A DNA stretch of 64,000 nt from Isoetes taiwanensis. Its lineage: Eukaryota; Streptophyta; Lycopodiopsida; Isoetales; Isoetaceae. Below the pieces are notes generated by a model, which saw only the letters and a program-made list of their open reading frames with translations, had not been told where the DNA came from and ran no database searches. The stretch spans positions 9,852,572 through 9,916,571 of the forward strand of contig JAJEKV010000005.1 of assembly GCA_021234155.1 (NCBI GenBank), read 5' to 3'. The position numbers and the translations under genes are program-made. Positions 1-12,100 of this stretch are shown here, in pieces. Position 1 is the stretch's first letter. Every line of letters starts with the position of its first letter.

Positions 1-148
1 AATTGATTCTAAGCACGCTTTTTACAAACCAGAGACCCCATAGCCTTTGAAGTCCCAAAACTCTAAACCAAAGGTGTGCTCTCGATCAGCGATTTCATCC
101 CCAAATTGATTCTAAGCACGCTTTACGTACCAGACCCCATAGCATGCC
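1..148 (+). repeat. two tandem copies of a ~103-bp unit at the LINE 5' side
   Basis: The motif AATTGATTCTAAGCACGC starts at 1 and again at 104. Each copy is followed by a similar ACCAGA-CCCCATAGC stretch. The unit is about 103 bp. It could be a repeated LINE 5' untranslated monomer, but the window edge cuts it off and prevents proof. Confidence 0.55.
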
Positions 149-1899
149 ATACATACCGGAAAACTAAGGCGTAGGGCCGCCACGGTAAACCCGGCCCCCG
201 CCAAACCATCATGGGAGAGTCATCTCCGCGAAGAAGGAGGCTCGCTAAGGCTAAGGTCTCGGCCACGGGCCAGCCCCAAATGGAAGGGATTGATTGCTCG
301 CATCATTACTGTGAACTCCCGGCCCGCCGAGAATTCAGAGCTTACCGCCAAGCCGGGCGTGGAGGCTACCAGCGCCCGTGATTGAGGTTAATAGCGTTCA
401 CCGGCCGCATGGCAAAGGGAGATGGAGTCCCTGCGAACCCATGTGCTCGTAAGGCACCTGGGTGGTTTGAAGAACCCACACCACAGTTCCTCAAGACCCG
501 CATACGTTACGTGAAGATGGACTTGGCTCCGCACACTTCGAATCCAAGCAACAGCCGTGCAGATACCATCGACATAAAGTGCCCGCTTAGGCTCATTGTG
601 GTTCACTCACTCGATGACAATGAGAGGGAGCTGCAATGCACGAGACAATGGTCACCGTTCCCTGGCTTCACCAGCTTTCATAGCCACCACCATATACCTG
701 GAGCGCAGTCAGCTTCTGCGCATAGCCGCCATTGTGCTCAAATTTTCGTAGTATGATCGAAAGCAAAGAAGCCCAACTCGACGCAAATGTTTCGAAAGTA
801 TCACATCACCCATTCCGTGAGTTGCGTACCATTCATAGACAGGCTGTGGTCTCCCTATCGAGGTTCAGTCACCGCAATGCTGCGCATGTGATGCGCCAAG
901 TAGCAAAGAAAGCCCGCAAGAGCTGATCTCGACCAATAGTATCGAGGACGCCGCCTTCGCATCAAGCACCGCGAACCCCCGCAAGATGTACGTACCGCAC
1001 GGTGAAGTCGACCTTGATCACAGCCGGTGATCAAGCCACCCCATCGCCATCTCTCAAACACTTCACCACTACCACCTAACACGCCCCGCCTCGCCCACCT
1101 TTTGACCCGCAGTCGCTAACCTGTGAGCTGCATCAGAGCCGGCCAATCCGTAGTCCGAGGTACGCCGTGAAGAGGAAGGGAGAGTTCACCACAACATCCG
1201 AACACACATTCTCGACGGATGACATCTCGCCAGCTTCACATTTCCCCGAAAGTATTCGGCCATGGGGCTCACGTTGTAACCGCGATTGTCATATTCATAT
1301 GGCGACGCGAAAGGTGGATGCCATATTGCGCCATGGCAAGATGTCAAGGACGCCCTCAGACGTGGACCGACTCAATCTTCGCATTACCAGAGGCGCACGC
1401 AGACAGAGCTTGTCACCGTAGATATCCGCCACCAAGGTGCCGCAGATTGGTTCGCGTGATGCACATTTTCGCCAAACAAGCATCAAATGGGCCAGAGGAC
1501 CCCGCGAAATTTCAATCGCAATGGAACGTGGCCCCGCTTCGCCTCTACCGCTAGCCCCCTTCTCCTCGCCCTACTCCCTTCGCCCCCACGCACTCCATTC
1601 ACCATTAGCGTCAGCCCGCTTCCATCTAATTTCCTTCATCAAGGACAGCCTCCTCAACTCCACATGGCAGCGCATATGATCTCATCTTTCCCCATGGAGA
1701 CATGGGAGCATGCCGCACGCTACCCGGACCGTTGCTCAACATTTCTATTCTTCAATGCCCTGCATTGTGACAGTAGGGGTCATGGTGGGGTTGCTTGCTA
1801 CTACCGGACAACCTTAAGTACATTCGGGTCACCCTCCGTATGACGTATTGCACAACCGGTAATTTGTGGGTCTGTGGCATAATACCAAGGCAACCCTTT

Positions 1900-2110
1900 T
1901 TTTCCGGGTCACTGTTATTTCCTTCACGCAGAGAGCACCTTCTATCGCAGCCCACTGATGCGGATAGGATGGACCTTATGTCGATTCATATGATGACATA
2001 CAGAGCACAAACAAATGGGTAGGTCGCCCGGGGATTTCAATGCACCTGACAGAGTAGAGTAGCCCATGAAACTTGACTCTCACGACGATGTCCTATTGCC
2101 TACGCCTCGC
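1900..2110 (+). pseudogene. LINE endonuclease remnant
   Basis: The codons at 2030-2044 read GDFNA, the conserved strand and catalytic-site motif of apurinic-endonuclease-like domains, in which the Asp and Asn help bind metal and phosphate. The surrounding frame is broken, so only a fragment is readable. The position 1.6 kb upstream of reverse-transcriptase motif A fits the usual order, endonuclease before reverse transcriptase. The domain limits given are approximate. Confidence 0.5.
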
Positions 2111-2211
2111 AGAGGCACCGCCAATGCAGGATCTGGATGATAGCCGCTTCACTCGCCATGCATAGCTTGCCTCAAGGAGCGAGACATTTTCGACTTGATA
2201 ATTCTGTAATG

Positions 2212-2531
2212 GGGTAAAAGCATGTTAGGGTGTCCCTTTAAAAGTATTATTTAGTGACCAAAAGTATTCTAAAAAGGTACCTGTGGACTGGTAATCGGGT
2301 CCTCGTGGTAATATCCCAAAGGTACATTCTAGAACTTTTATATATATTTTGGTCTCCTGCAGAAAGTATCATCTTTAATCTTAACTTTGAATATTAATGC
2401 TGCCCCTGACTTTTATTTTGATATTTGTACTAGTTTCTTAATGAAAATAAAAATGAGAAAGTACCCGGGCCTGGCACGGTGTATGTACTTTTGCAGTTCC
2501 AAAAGTGGTACACCCTAACATGCTTTTACCC
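2212..2531. mobile_element. MITE with 22-bp terminal inverted repeats and AATG target duplication
   Basis: The left end begins GGGTAAAAGCATGTTAGG at 2212. The right end, ending at 2531, is its exact reverse complement over 22 bp. The 4-bp AATG at 2208-2211 is repeated at 2532-2535, as expected for a target-site duplication. The 320-bp interior is AT-rich and has no coding frame, so this is a non-autonomous DNA transposon. Removing it and one AATG rejoins LINE sequence, so it arrived after the LINE. The 22-bp perfect ends suggest a fairly young insertion. I cannot assign a superfamily from a 4-bp duplication and GGG termini alone. Confidence 0.85.
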
Positions 2532-3433
2532 AATGGCCTCGTCACAAGGGTCTCACGTGCACCGCGTAATGCAAATAACCGGGGAGGTCTAGTGTAGTGG
2601 ACGGCGGTGCTCAGAGTTCGCAAGATGGCGGTCTCATCGGGCCAAGCTTCCAAGGGCACCGACAGCCGATGAGGAGGTCGACTCGTATCACTCCTAATTT
2701 TATTTGGACATGGTCGGGTAAGCTAACTCCCCACTATGCCAGCCCTTCGCCTATCCCTCGCCTGCGACCGGATTATGAGCAAAGGTAGATTACGCCGAGA
2801 TGCTCATGGACGCCAAAGAATTCTCATGGACTCCCCACACTTGAGCAGCCAGGATGCATCTGGCCTGACTGAAGCTATTACGGATGCAAATGGACAGTGT
2901 TTTGGCACTTCTCCCTCCCCCTCGCTGGCCGCCAGTGGACAGCAACCTTTCGCAGAACTCCCAAGTGGTTTGATGCGCTGCGTAAAGAACGCAAGCGCCT
3001 CCGCCACGCTCGATCCGTGTACCCGCCAGGTGTTAATCGCGACGCATCAGCCCCATCCGGCGCGAGACAAAGCACGGCATCTGCCGTGCATAAGGGGAGA
3101 TGTTTGGTCACTGACACTCATCCTCGAACCTTTTGGCGAGTGCTTCAAGGCCAGCCCAGCCTATGGACATCACACCCGCAAGTTGGGAATAGTACTTGGC
3201 GCTACCTCTATGACCCACCGGATGCGACGCCTACACTTCTTCTGGCCAGATGGCCCCCATTGGTTCTCGCTGGAGGAGGATGTTGTATAGGGCCTTAAAA
3301 ATCCATCGCCTAATGGGCGTTCACCCCATGGTATGCAGTCGAAGCTACTTCCAATGGGTGTATCGCGCCATCCTCACTACCCCCTGCTCAACAGAGCATT
3401 GCAGAAGGTTTCCATAATGGGACCATAAGTAGG

Positions 3434-4010
3434 TTGTCCTCATTCACAAGGCGGCGACTTTACACCGTCCTACCACTACCGGACGACATGGTCGGGCTCA
3501 AGATTTGCCAAACCGCTATCGCATTCCTCGAAGCAAGAGTTGACCACCAAGCGAGGCGCAGATGTGCGAGCCCTCACAATAAGCAAGCTTTAGACCCCGC
3601 CACTCAACGGGTTGACTATATCTTTACATCAGCGGCACTGATTGAAGATACCAAACCATCGCGTGACTTGTATTGCCGCTTGTGGACTTCGCGAAAGCTT
3701 TCGATACCTACCCCCGAGAAGCTATGGGCTAGGATCAAGGCCAATTGGGCCGCTACCGCCGTGCGTAATGCCATATACAGCCGTATGAGAGTTGTTTCGG
3801 GCGTGATGCAGCCGACGCGCCAAGCATTCACTCGCCGCAGTATCGGAAGGCCCCGCTTGTGGCTGCCCCTCCTCACTCAACACTTTGGCCTCTACATTGG
3901 GATCGGGCCATTAAAGCCCTCGCCATCGGCATGGGGGGATGGCATGTACTTTTGCACTAGGTCATCCGCCTATCTATGCTGACGATGTTGACCTTCCTCG
4001 CCCACACCCC
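3434..4010 (+). pseudogene. LINE reverse-transcriptase core remnant
   Basis: Reading across at least three frames gives the fingers and palm of a LINE reverse transcriptase. VDYIFTSAALIEDTKPSRD is followed directly by the motif-A stretch VDFAKAFDTYPRE (3682-3720), then by FGLYIG and finally YADDVDL (3975-3995). The two Asp of YADD are metal-binding catalytic residues in this family. The longest single frame runs from 3434 to 3982 but leaves the true frame between motifs A and C, so no functional enzyme is encoded. The copy at 53130-55200 belongs to a related element. Confidence 0.7.
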
Positions 4011-5080
4011 GTATTTCATACGCTGTAAATTTCATCTAGATGTCCTGTGACATTCCCCGCCGCTACGTACATGCGCTGCGACCGCCAAGTCCGTGGTGTA
4101 TTTTCATATCTCTTCAATACCACCCTTACGCCCTTTGCACTCACATATCAAGGATATTCAGGAGGTCACCACCTACAAGTACCTAGTGGAGTTCCTCCTC
4201 GCCACTAGAGACGCCCATCCGGCTATGGATGATGCTAGCCGAAGGCTTTATGTCATGCGTAACAACAATCACCAGTAGCTCTATGATTGGGGCCATCAAC
4301 ACATCCGCTTCCGGCTTCTGGCCTGTTCCTCGTTTTTGTATGGGTCGAGAATGTATCCGGCCACTTTCATGACATCGGGAATGACTTGGAGCTAAAAAGT
4401 GGCGCATTTTGGCATGCTAATTTTGCGAAACCTTCAAATTCCCCATCGACTTCGCTGCAGAAATCGATTCTTACGCCATTTCAAATGGGTACTCTTGATG
4501 CATTACATCGCCTACTTCTCGTGAAGTGGTTAATGGTGGTGATGCTCTCTATCTCGCCGCGACCTGGCTTACACTGTAGCAATGGCCCACAGCTCGTAAT
4601 TGCTGGAGGTAAGAGACGCTGGTTCGCCGATGAACGCGGCAGGAGCACGATGCGCGTGGACACATGAGGCCGATCGTGATAAACCGCTGGAATACCGACG
4701 CTGTTTCCTTTGGTGCTTCCCGGACCCCTACTTCCATTACAAGGAACACATCAACTCATAATTCTAACCCACAAATTTACCTCGCTCCTACCGCTCCTCA
4801 AAAGCGCAGTTCATTGCCTCCATTCAAGACAGTACCTACCCATCTCCGCGATTGACGGCGTGGATTTGGGAGCCCCGCCAGATGTGCTTTGTCGGGCGCT
4901 GATGAACACACCGCCAAGACGCGTTCGGGGTCGCATATCTGTGAGGTAATCGGATCTCAGAGCTCCACCTTTGCCCCTCGCCGTCAGCTGGATCGTGCAC
5001 TATGGGTACCTGACATGAGTGTATATATTTGTGTGTTTTGCATTTCGTGATGTTGGAACAGCTTTGTCTAGGTGCTGATT

Positions 5081-5140
5081 GTTGCCACGCTTTTCCCTAA
5101 AAACCCCGTGGATTTTTAATCCGGTAGTAATCCGCTTGTC
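5081..5140 (+). other. structured LINE 3' end (predicted RNA stem-loop)
   Basis: This is one of four copies of a TTTTCC...AAAACCCC...GG.TTTTTAATCCGGTAGTAAT pattern in the window. A left flank close to GATTGTTGCC can pair with GGTAGTAATC on the right (7 of 10). The inner part can pair as CCCCGTGG or as TTTTCC against the A-rich run. The LINE tail follows about 65 bp downstream. Reverse transcriptases of several LINE clades recognise a 3' stem-loop in their own RNA; that role is inferred here. Confidence 0.55.
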
Positions 5141-5219
5141 AGCGCTTTGTATCGGGTCTCATAGACCGATTGGTCTCCTCGCGGGATCGAGTAAAAATAT
5201 CTTCCTTCCTTCCTCCTTA

Positions 5220-7200
5220 CTCCACAAACCATCTTAAATTATAATTTCATTTCATTGTACTCAAGAAGTCGGATTTGCCAAGTCAGCCATGAATAAAGAG
5301 CATGTGGTATAATTCTTAAAAGGGACAAATGCATTCTCGATGGCGTATCGAGATAAATTATACATGAGGATTTATAGCTGGTAGTCACATACCCAATAGG
5401 TCTAGAATTGCAACTACTTAACCGCCAGATAGAGGCTAGAGGTTAGACGCCCCTACAAAATATACCTGCGATCCACCGCACACTCTCAGAGGAAATCCCC
5501 ACCGGCCCTCCGACCGCATCTGCTCCCTCCGCCTATCCCGCGACTCGATCATCACCTAGTGCGGAAGGGGACACGGCGGTGTCTTTAGCGCTCTTCCTAT
5601 GGGCTCCTATCAATGAAGCATAAACAACGTAATCCAGCAATAACAACACATCATATATTACCCTCTAAGGGTAGTCTATCCACATATCCATAGCTAGCAA
5701 AGAAGATAAACATATGCCATAAAACATGAGAGCTCCTACCCATGGTTCAATTCATGGGGAGGTTGACCGACCGGGCTAGGCCTCAAGATATTTTTCGCAC
5801 TGAAGTCATAACAATGGCGGGCCGGGCTATAGACAATGGCTAGGGTTGATTCACTCCATCCTCTCCCTCGCGTGCATATTTTGCAGATGGCTAGATCAAG
5901 CTCGCATGACTCTAGCCTTCCGGATACGCAATCCCACATCACCCATCGACTACTCCAGTTGCATCTCCTCGGGTCCGGCCGGTGCGGTGAACGGTTGCAT
6001 CTCCCCTTCCTGGCCCAGAGGTTCCACGACGCCAGAGAATCGCGGGCGCATTAACAATGACTGCACCCTCGAATTTAACCCCCAAAAATAAGAGCCAAGC
6101 CAACACTTGCAACTCTTGAGAGGCGTGGCGACACCATTGCCCCTGTGGGTGTTCCGACCCATGCCCTCGGCCACACGGCACGACCATAAGCTCCAGCCCA
6201 CTATGGGATCCCCTCAGAAGCTCCCCCGCCCCAGTGGATCCTCCCTCCCATCAGCCCCAGTAGTACTGAAGTCACATCATAGCCTATAGCCCGGGATGGG
6301 TTCCTGTATGCACAAAGCCGCGATAATAATAGAACTAAGGGCTCCGTGACTAGGAGCATACTACGAATGGCTACTTCAGGTCTATACCCCTTCCAATACA
6401 AGAGGAGCAAACATGATCAACCAACATCACATAACATCATATCATGATAATCATCATAAGAACATCTTAACCTAATCATACATATCTAACTTACAGCTAG
6501 GGTTCCTTTGGATTAGGGTTCAAGATGTTGAACAAGGGTTCTAGGATGGCTCTACCGGGTGTGTTTATGCTGATATGCGCCATTTTCCTACCGGGCTACA
6601 GCTTCTTTTAGCACTTTATTTTCGCTTTTTTTACACTCCATGTCCGCGGATCGGCAAGAACCCCGACGAGCCGTCACCATAAAAGTTGAAGGGCAAAGTT
6701 GACGGCCTGGAGAAGGCCACCGTAACAGAAAGTTTTGGGCTAACTTCGCAAAGAAGGTCAATCCATGATGAATCAATGATTAATTCTCCTGTCACAGCTA
6801 ATGGACGGGAATCGTCCCACCCATCGCTGCAAAAGATCTTCAATGAATTTGGAAATAATTCATGTTTTGAGTTTACAAAACTCGCTTTTTTGATCTGAAT
6901 TCAAGTACTTGAAGCATGGCTGTAATTCAAAACCAATTCCGCAGGTAACAAGCTCCCTTGCATTTCTAAATTTTTTAAGGACCAAATCCAGAACTCGGTT
7001 TTGCGTGAGTTACTTTTTGCAAGAACACTCCATTGAGTTTTCAAAGAATCGGAAACTTCGGGATGAGGGAAAGAATCCAAGAAGTATCAAATGGGCGATG
7101 TTCCGCGGGCCGATTTTTTATGTGTCCGAAAACCTATGCCCAAACCGCAAGATACACACCGTTAATCAAGCCCCAGCCAAGACAAAGACTCGACGATAGA
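5220..7200. other. no supportable gene; mixed composition
   Basis: From 5220 to about 5450 the DNA is AT-rich flank. From 5450 to 6250 it is GC-richer, with short pyrimidine-rich stretches. No frame shows a recognised domain, and open frames on both strands are below about 100 codons. Nothing here can be named. Confidence 0.4.
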
Positions 7201-8387
7201 GAGAGTTTATCGTAAACCGCTTCCAAATAATGAATTGAGAACCCCTTTGCAAGGGCTTTGCCCCGTCACATACGTAAAAGGCATTGCATCCCGACGAAGT
7301 TTAAGGTTAATTGGGTAAGTCTTGCGCAGATGCTTACGTGGATTGGCCAAGCTCACCAACAAAGAACATGTGAATTGCTTTCTAAAGAACACCACTGCAT
7401 TGCTGAATCACATCAGGTCACTTTCCCATATGTATGAGGACAGCAAGAAGGAATTGGTGCGTAAATGTGCCGAATTGAGAATGGAAGGTTCCATCGCCAA
7501 CTCCACTCTGCAAACTTCAAGGATCTAGAAGACGAGATAAAGGAGAAGAGGCGATGTGGGATGGATTTGCAAAATGCCTCAAATTCTCATGAGGAAGAAG
7601 GAATACAAGAGTTGCAAGGGATGGCAAGCTCTCCAAGCTTCTAGACAAGGCATGTCGAAGGTGAACACTTCAGTTTGCAGCAACTAAAGAAAGAAATTTC
7701 TATTCTCAATTTTGATATTGAAAATTATAAAACTAACATTTAGTTCCTCGGCATGCCAAGTGCAAGCATGTGGCTCACTAAGATCAAAAATGAGAAATCC
7801 AAGAAGAATCTCCTTAAAACCGGAATGGGAACTTATAATTTCAATGTCCATATAGGGGCAACTACATGAGGGTTGTGGCCTCTTCGCTGTGAATATGAAT
7901 TCGTTAAGCTTAATTCATGGTCATATTTACCATGTAATATGTTTCAAGGTTAGGCCGGAAGGCATGCATTGTATCATTGCATCCTGGTCAGGATGTTGAG
8001 GTTCCTCCAAGTATTCTTGATGAACTTGGTTTCAAGGAACCTGCCACCAGGTTCGCACATGAAGAAGAATCAAGGAAGAAACAAATGTATTAGCGAAAAC
8101 CAAATAGAAGGAAAACCAAATAGAAGAAGTAGAAAACCAAAGAAGATCGAAAAAAGCGTATGAGGTGACAATTCCAAGAAGAGATCCAGAGAAGAAACTA
8201 GCCTCGAAAGCACCTCTATGTATAATGATCCACCTCAAAGTTCGATTTCAAAATTGCCGAAAGTGGCAAAGAAAAAGAATAAGGAGTGCCACTAAGTCAT
8301 GGTCAAAACCCATAGATCTAGGTACTATCTCAAGATTTTCTCAAGTTAGTTAAAGCCTGTTTTGAAGTTTGCTTCTATTCCTTGCAG

Positions 8388-8481
8388 ATCCAATTGATGC
8401 GGACAAGCAAGTTAGTCCTAATGAAGTTTTCTCACTTAGCCTCGCGGAAGATAGTCCTCGATAGGCAAGAAAGCAAAGCAG
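8388..8481 (+). other. exon-like block with acceptor and donor
   Basis: CTTGCAG precedes the block and GTAAAA follows it. One frame is open throughout the block (IQLMRTSKLVLMKFSHLAS). It is part of the decayed gene at 7.3-9.1 kb; the reading frame to the next block is lost. Confidence 0.3.
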
Positions 8482-8562
8482 GTAAAAAATTAATAATTAC
8501 GTGTATTTGAGTACAATACTTAAGATTTTTTTGCTCAAGATTTTTGTCGCATGGTGTTGTAG

Positions 8563-8619
8563 GATGAACTTGTCCGCGACTATTTTGCAAAGGCATGATT
8601 TGTCTCCAAAAATGAAAAG
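8563..8619 (+). other. second exon-like block with GTAAGC donor
   Basis: TTGTAG precedes the block and GTAAGC, a strong plant-type donor, follows it. One frame reads DELVRDYFAKA and then a stop. It probably belonged to the same decayed gene. Confidence 0.3.
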
Positions 8620-9149
8620 GTAAGCAACATTTCAACATATGTATCATTTACTCATGTGCATTTGACTCACATCAGCCTTTTAAATGCGTAAAAAATTCTT
8701 CAAAAGTGGTTGGACAGATGGTGCCGCGGGAAACCGATGCTTCAAAGGAGGGCTTATCCTAAATGCACACTCCGCTTAAAAAGGTGTTACCCTTTTTCAA
8801 AGACATGTGTTCAATAGTTTTATTTTAGTCCGACCTAACTTGTATTATGCATCCTCCGCCCAGCTTTGCATTGTTCAAAGAATGCCAATTACCTTGAGCA
8901 CTTGTAAGTGTTATCTTGCAAATTTGGTTTGCACAAATAGCCTTAACATTAACTTGTTTTGTTTCAGAAGTCGAGAGTTGAGCACGCTAAGGATCCCACC
9001 AAGATCGAGATATTCTCTCCGTGACGAGGAAAGGCCGAGTCTCCACAAAGCCCATGTTCCATGGAAGATGATGTTACCATGGAGAAGTGGTTGAGAAGAA
9101 GATGCATAAGAAGTTGCAACTGTAATCCCTCATGTTGGCAATACCGCTT

Positions 9150-12100
9150 AATCTCCATGTTGACAATACCTTTTTATGTTGATTAATATCGCTTTTTATC
9201 GCACCAATTTTCCCCTTAGGTGCGAAGTTTTGAACATTTTGTGTAACACTTGTATGAAATGACGAAGTTTCTCTGAATCGTAAAATGATATGTTTGCTTT
9301 GATATTTTGCACTTTTGTTATGAATATCCATGTATGAAAGCTAGAAGTATATCAAGGCCACAAATTCCTCAATGCAAACACACTTCAAATTCATTTTCAA
9401 TCAATAACACAAATCAAAAGACATCTAACTAATTGACAATCAAATTCAATCTCAAACCAAACAACACAATTCCAATTCATTACACGAATGTGAATTTCAT
9501 TACAAAATCAATGACCATATAATACAATGGTTAAAATTTCATCATAATGGTTTGTAACAATGGTTACAATCATAGAATGGTATACAAATGTACACCCTAA
9601 AAGAATTAGGTTGTTCTTCTTTTTCCCCGAAGTTTCTTGTCTTTGTTAAATTCAAATAATTTGATGCAGTTCATCCGAGTTTTGAGCTATCAATGCAGTA
9701 ATCGCTTTGTGGCAAGCTGTCCAATATTTGGTTATGTGTATCTTTCCAAGTGATCAAAAACAATACCACTAATCTCGTCAACTCAAAACAAAGAGAAGTA
9801 AACTAAAATGACTATAACATTACACTCCCTCAAGTCATTTACCAACTCATATCCGCGTCTCTAAGAACTTGTGAATAAACCAAAGGACAACTACTCATTT
9901 CCCAAGTAAAACTTTTTGGCCCCATGGATCTTTGAACGCTTCTCCACCACATGTTTCACCTTTTGTGCACTTCAAAGACATAGAAGTCCACATTCTCCCT
10001 TGTTGTCCGGCTCTCGCGAACTACGTAAAAAATTCATTCCAACCGCAAGAATATCACTTCCATTGAGGATCACCTTCAAAAATGTGGCTATCCACAACAT
10101 CTTCCACATAATCAAGACCTCGGTCTTAGTTTCGAGTATTGCTATGCCTATTCCTACCTTTGTTAGCACTCGGCATGTTTGCCTAACCAACAATTATGAT
10201 GTAAACAATCAGAGTCCATATGAGCAACTTGTGTAGGATTCAGAGGCTTGAATTGGCTCGGGATGGAATGGAACTTGCTTGAACCTCGAAAGTGTAAGGC
10301 CAATCATACCTTTCTCGGGAATTCCTATCAACCTCGCTCTACTCCAATTTCCCTAAAACCTCGCTTTAGAAAGAAACCAAGATTTCAACACACAATAACA
10401 TTCAAACAAAGCAAGATTTCTCAAAGACACACTAACAAGAAAAGCAGATTTCAAAGATACCCAACCCGCTTTGCCCTCGACAGAGTTGTCCATGAAATGC
10501 TTGGACTTAAAACCATGATCATGTGCATTTCAGTGGTATCGATCCTCTTTCAACATCTCATGTAAGAGCTCGCTTAATGACAACAAAGACTCATCATGTT
10601 CAATTGCTCTATTATTAGTCAAGAAAAAAAAAAAAAAAAAAAACAAATTAAAACTATAAATCCATTGACAAAGAATGTAGCTACTTTTGCCATGATAGGA
10701 GGCAAAGTAATTCAATTTATTGGAATGCCATTGGTATGGTAGTTCCTACCAAGGAAATAAAAGTTCCTTGCTCCTCGAACTCAGATGAGCAAACTATTGT
10801 GGGGACCACATGATGTGTCCATATACTTTCAACATCAATTCCGCTTTGTCGTAAATACATGATGCTTGTTCAAAACAATACCGCACAAACAAGGTATCAT
10901 GGTCCCTCGCTATCCCGATATGTAGAAATGAGTCTCTTTATAATTCTCTCTATTTTCATCCAAACTTGGATCATCCTCGACAATGCTGCATGTCTCAGGA
11001 GCGTATTACGTACCAAAATTGTGCATCGATCATTCTTCCAAAGGTAGACTCTCAGATCTCTTGTCAATCTTAAAAGTATAATTTCAGCTAGACCCATGAC
11101 AAACTATGGTGTCCTTGAAATGTTGCCAAACACTCCCTCGAATTGTTCGGGTCACTTACTTCCTTCATATAATTATGTGGTATAAACTCTTTAAGACACT
11201 CTCGGGCTTCCCCGGATAATCTCTAGCTTGTGTGATTTGTAAACCAAATTTCTTGTAACGGGTTTAGTAGAAATCTTGTACCTCCCTTTACATCGTGCAC
11301 GTGTTCTCCAATGGGTTCAAGTACCGCAATGGTAATGACAGATCAATGATATAACTTGGATAAAATAAAGCCTAATTCTAACCTTGTCATAGGTCTTCCA
11401 TTCATCGTTGTGTCCTCGGAATGTACTAACTATTTGGGCAGGTTGGTAACTCAAGGTGTCCACAATTTTGCACTTGAGAGTCAAATCAGCCACGCTGCAT
11501 GCCACTCTCTATTTCATCATCCTTCGACAAACCAGTTGATTTCCAAAGCTCACCGTAGAAGAGTATGTACATTTATTTGCTATGCAAGTTGGCCTGTGGC
11601 CACAAACCACACAAGTGCACTTGCGCCTAGCTCCATGTAATTTCTCATCATGCCTAACCTTATTTATCATTGCCTAATGAACTGCTTTTCATGTGATACA
11701 CACAAATGCCAGTTTCTATCCCCACCTTCCTTACATATGGTGGTTTCAGAGCATGAAACATCTAAAAAAGACAAGTCAAACTTGGGATATTCAGCAAGAA
11801 ACGCTTATAGAAAGTAACCCGCAAGTGCAAATTCACAAGTTATAAAAAAAGAATTTAAAAGGCCAACAAAAAAAATCAATATATAGAAACATCTTTACTT
11901 GAGTTTCTAGAAATGCAAGGGATGCATTATGTCTACCTTTGCCTAGTCCGACCTTCTTCAGCCACATGTTTTTGCAAGGTGATACCCGGTGTTATTCCTC
12001 CAAAAGTCAACCACAAGTTTCCTCCATCATAAGAAAGCTTGTCACTTCGAAAGTGCTTTTCTTGAACATTGACCATGGTCCTTCCCATGTTCAAGAAATA

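Larger units (their letters stand above)
1..5215 (+). mobile_element. decayed LINE (non-LTR retrotransposon), endonuclease plus reverse transcriptase
   Basis: No frame stays open, but motifs of a non-LTR retrotransposon appear in order on the + strand. GDFNA of an APE-type endonuclease is at 2030-2044. A stretch reading VDYIFTSAALIEDTKPSRD is at about 3614-3670. Reverse-transcriptase motif A (VDFAKAFD) is at 3682-3705, FGLYIG at about 3887-3904, and the catalytic YADDVDL at 3975-3995. A structured 3' end follows at 5081-5140, and the element finishes in a short TTCC-repeat tail near 5203-5215. The motif order and tail fit a LINE that primes on target DNA. The 5' limit is not visible and may lie before the window. 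Many frameshifts and a MITE insertion show that it is dead. I cannot place the clade. The extent is inferred from the tail and the GC-richer composition compared with the AT-rich DNA after 5220. Confidence 0.75.
7320..9120 (+). pseudogene. decayed multi-exon gene of unknown family
   Basis: Several + strand stretches look coding but are broken by stops. A hydrophilic, coiled-coil-like piece lies at 7322-7528 (LTNKEHVN then EDSKKELVRKC). A clean open stretch at about 7979-8092 includes VEVPPSILDELGFKEPATR followed by HEEESRKKQMY. Two small blocks bounded by good splice signals follow, at 8388-8481 and 8563-8619. A further block after TTTCAG at about 8968 reads KSRVEHAKDPTKIEIFSP and then stops. 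The order of exon-like blocks suggests a decayed plant gene, but I do not recognise the family. Frames do not join across the putative exons, which supports a pseudogene or a poorly resolved assembly. Confidence 0.3.

Noticed and set aside
10624-10643. Poly-A run as proof of a processed pseudogene
   Set aside because: No upstream coding remnant and no flanking target duplication are visible, so only the run itself is reported.
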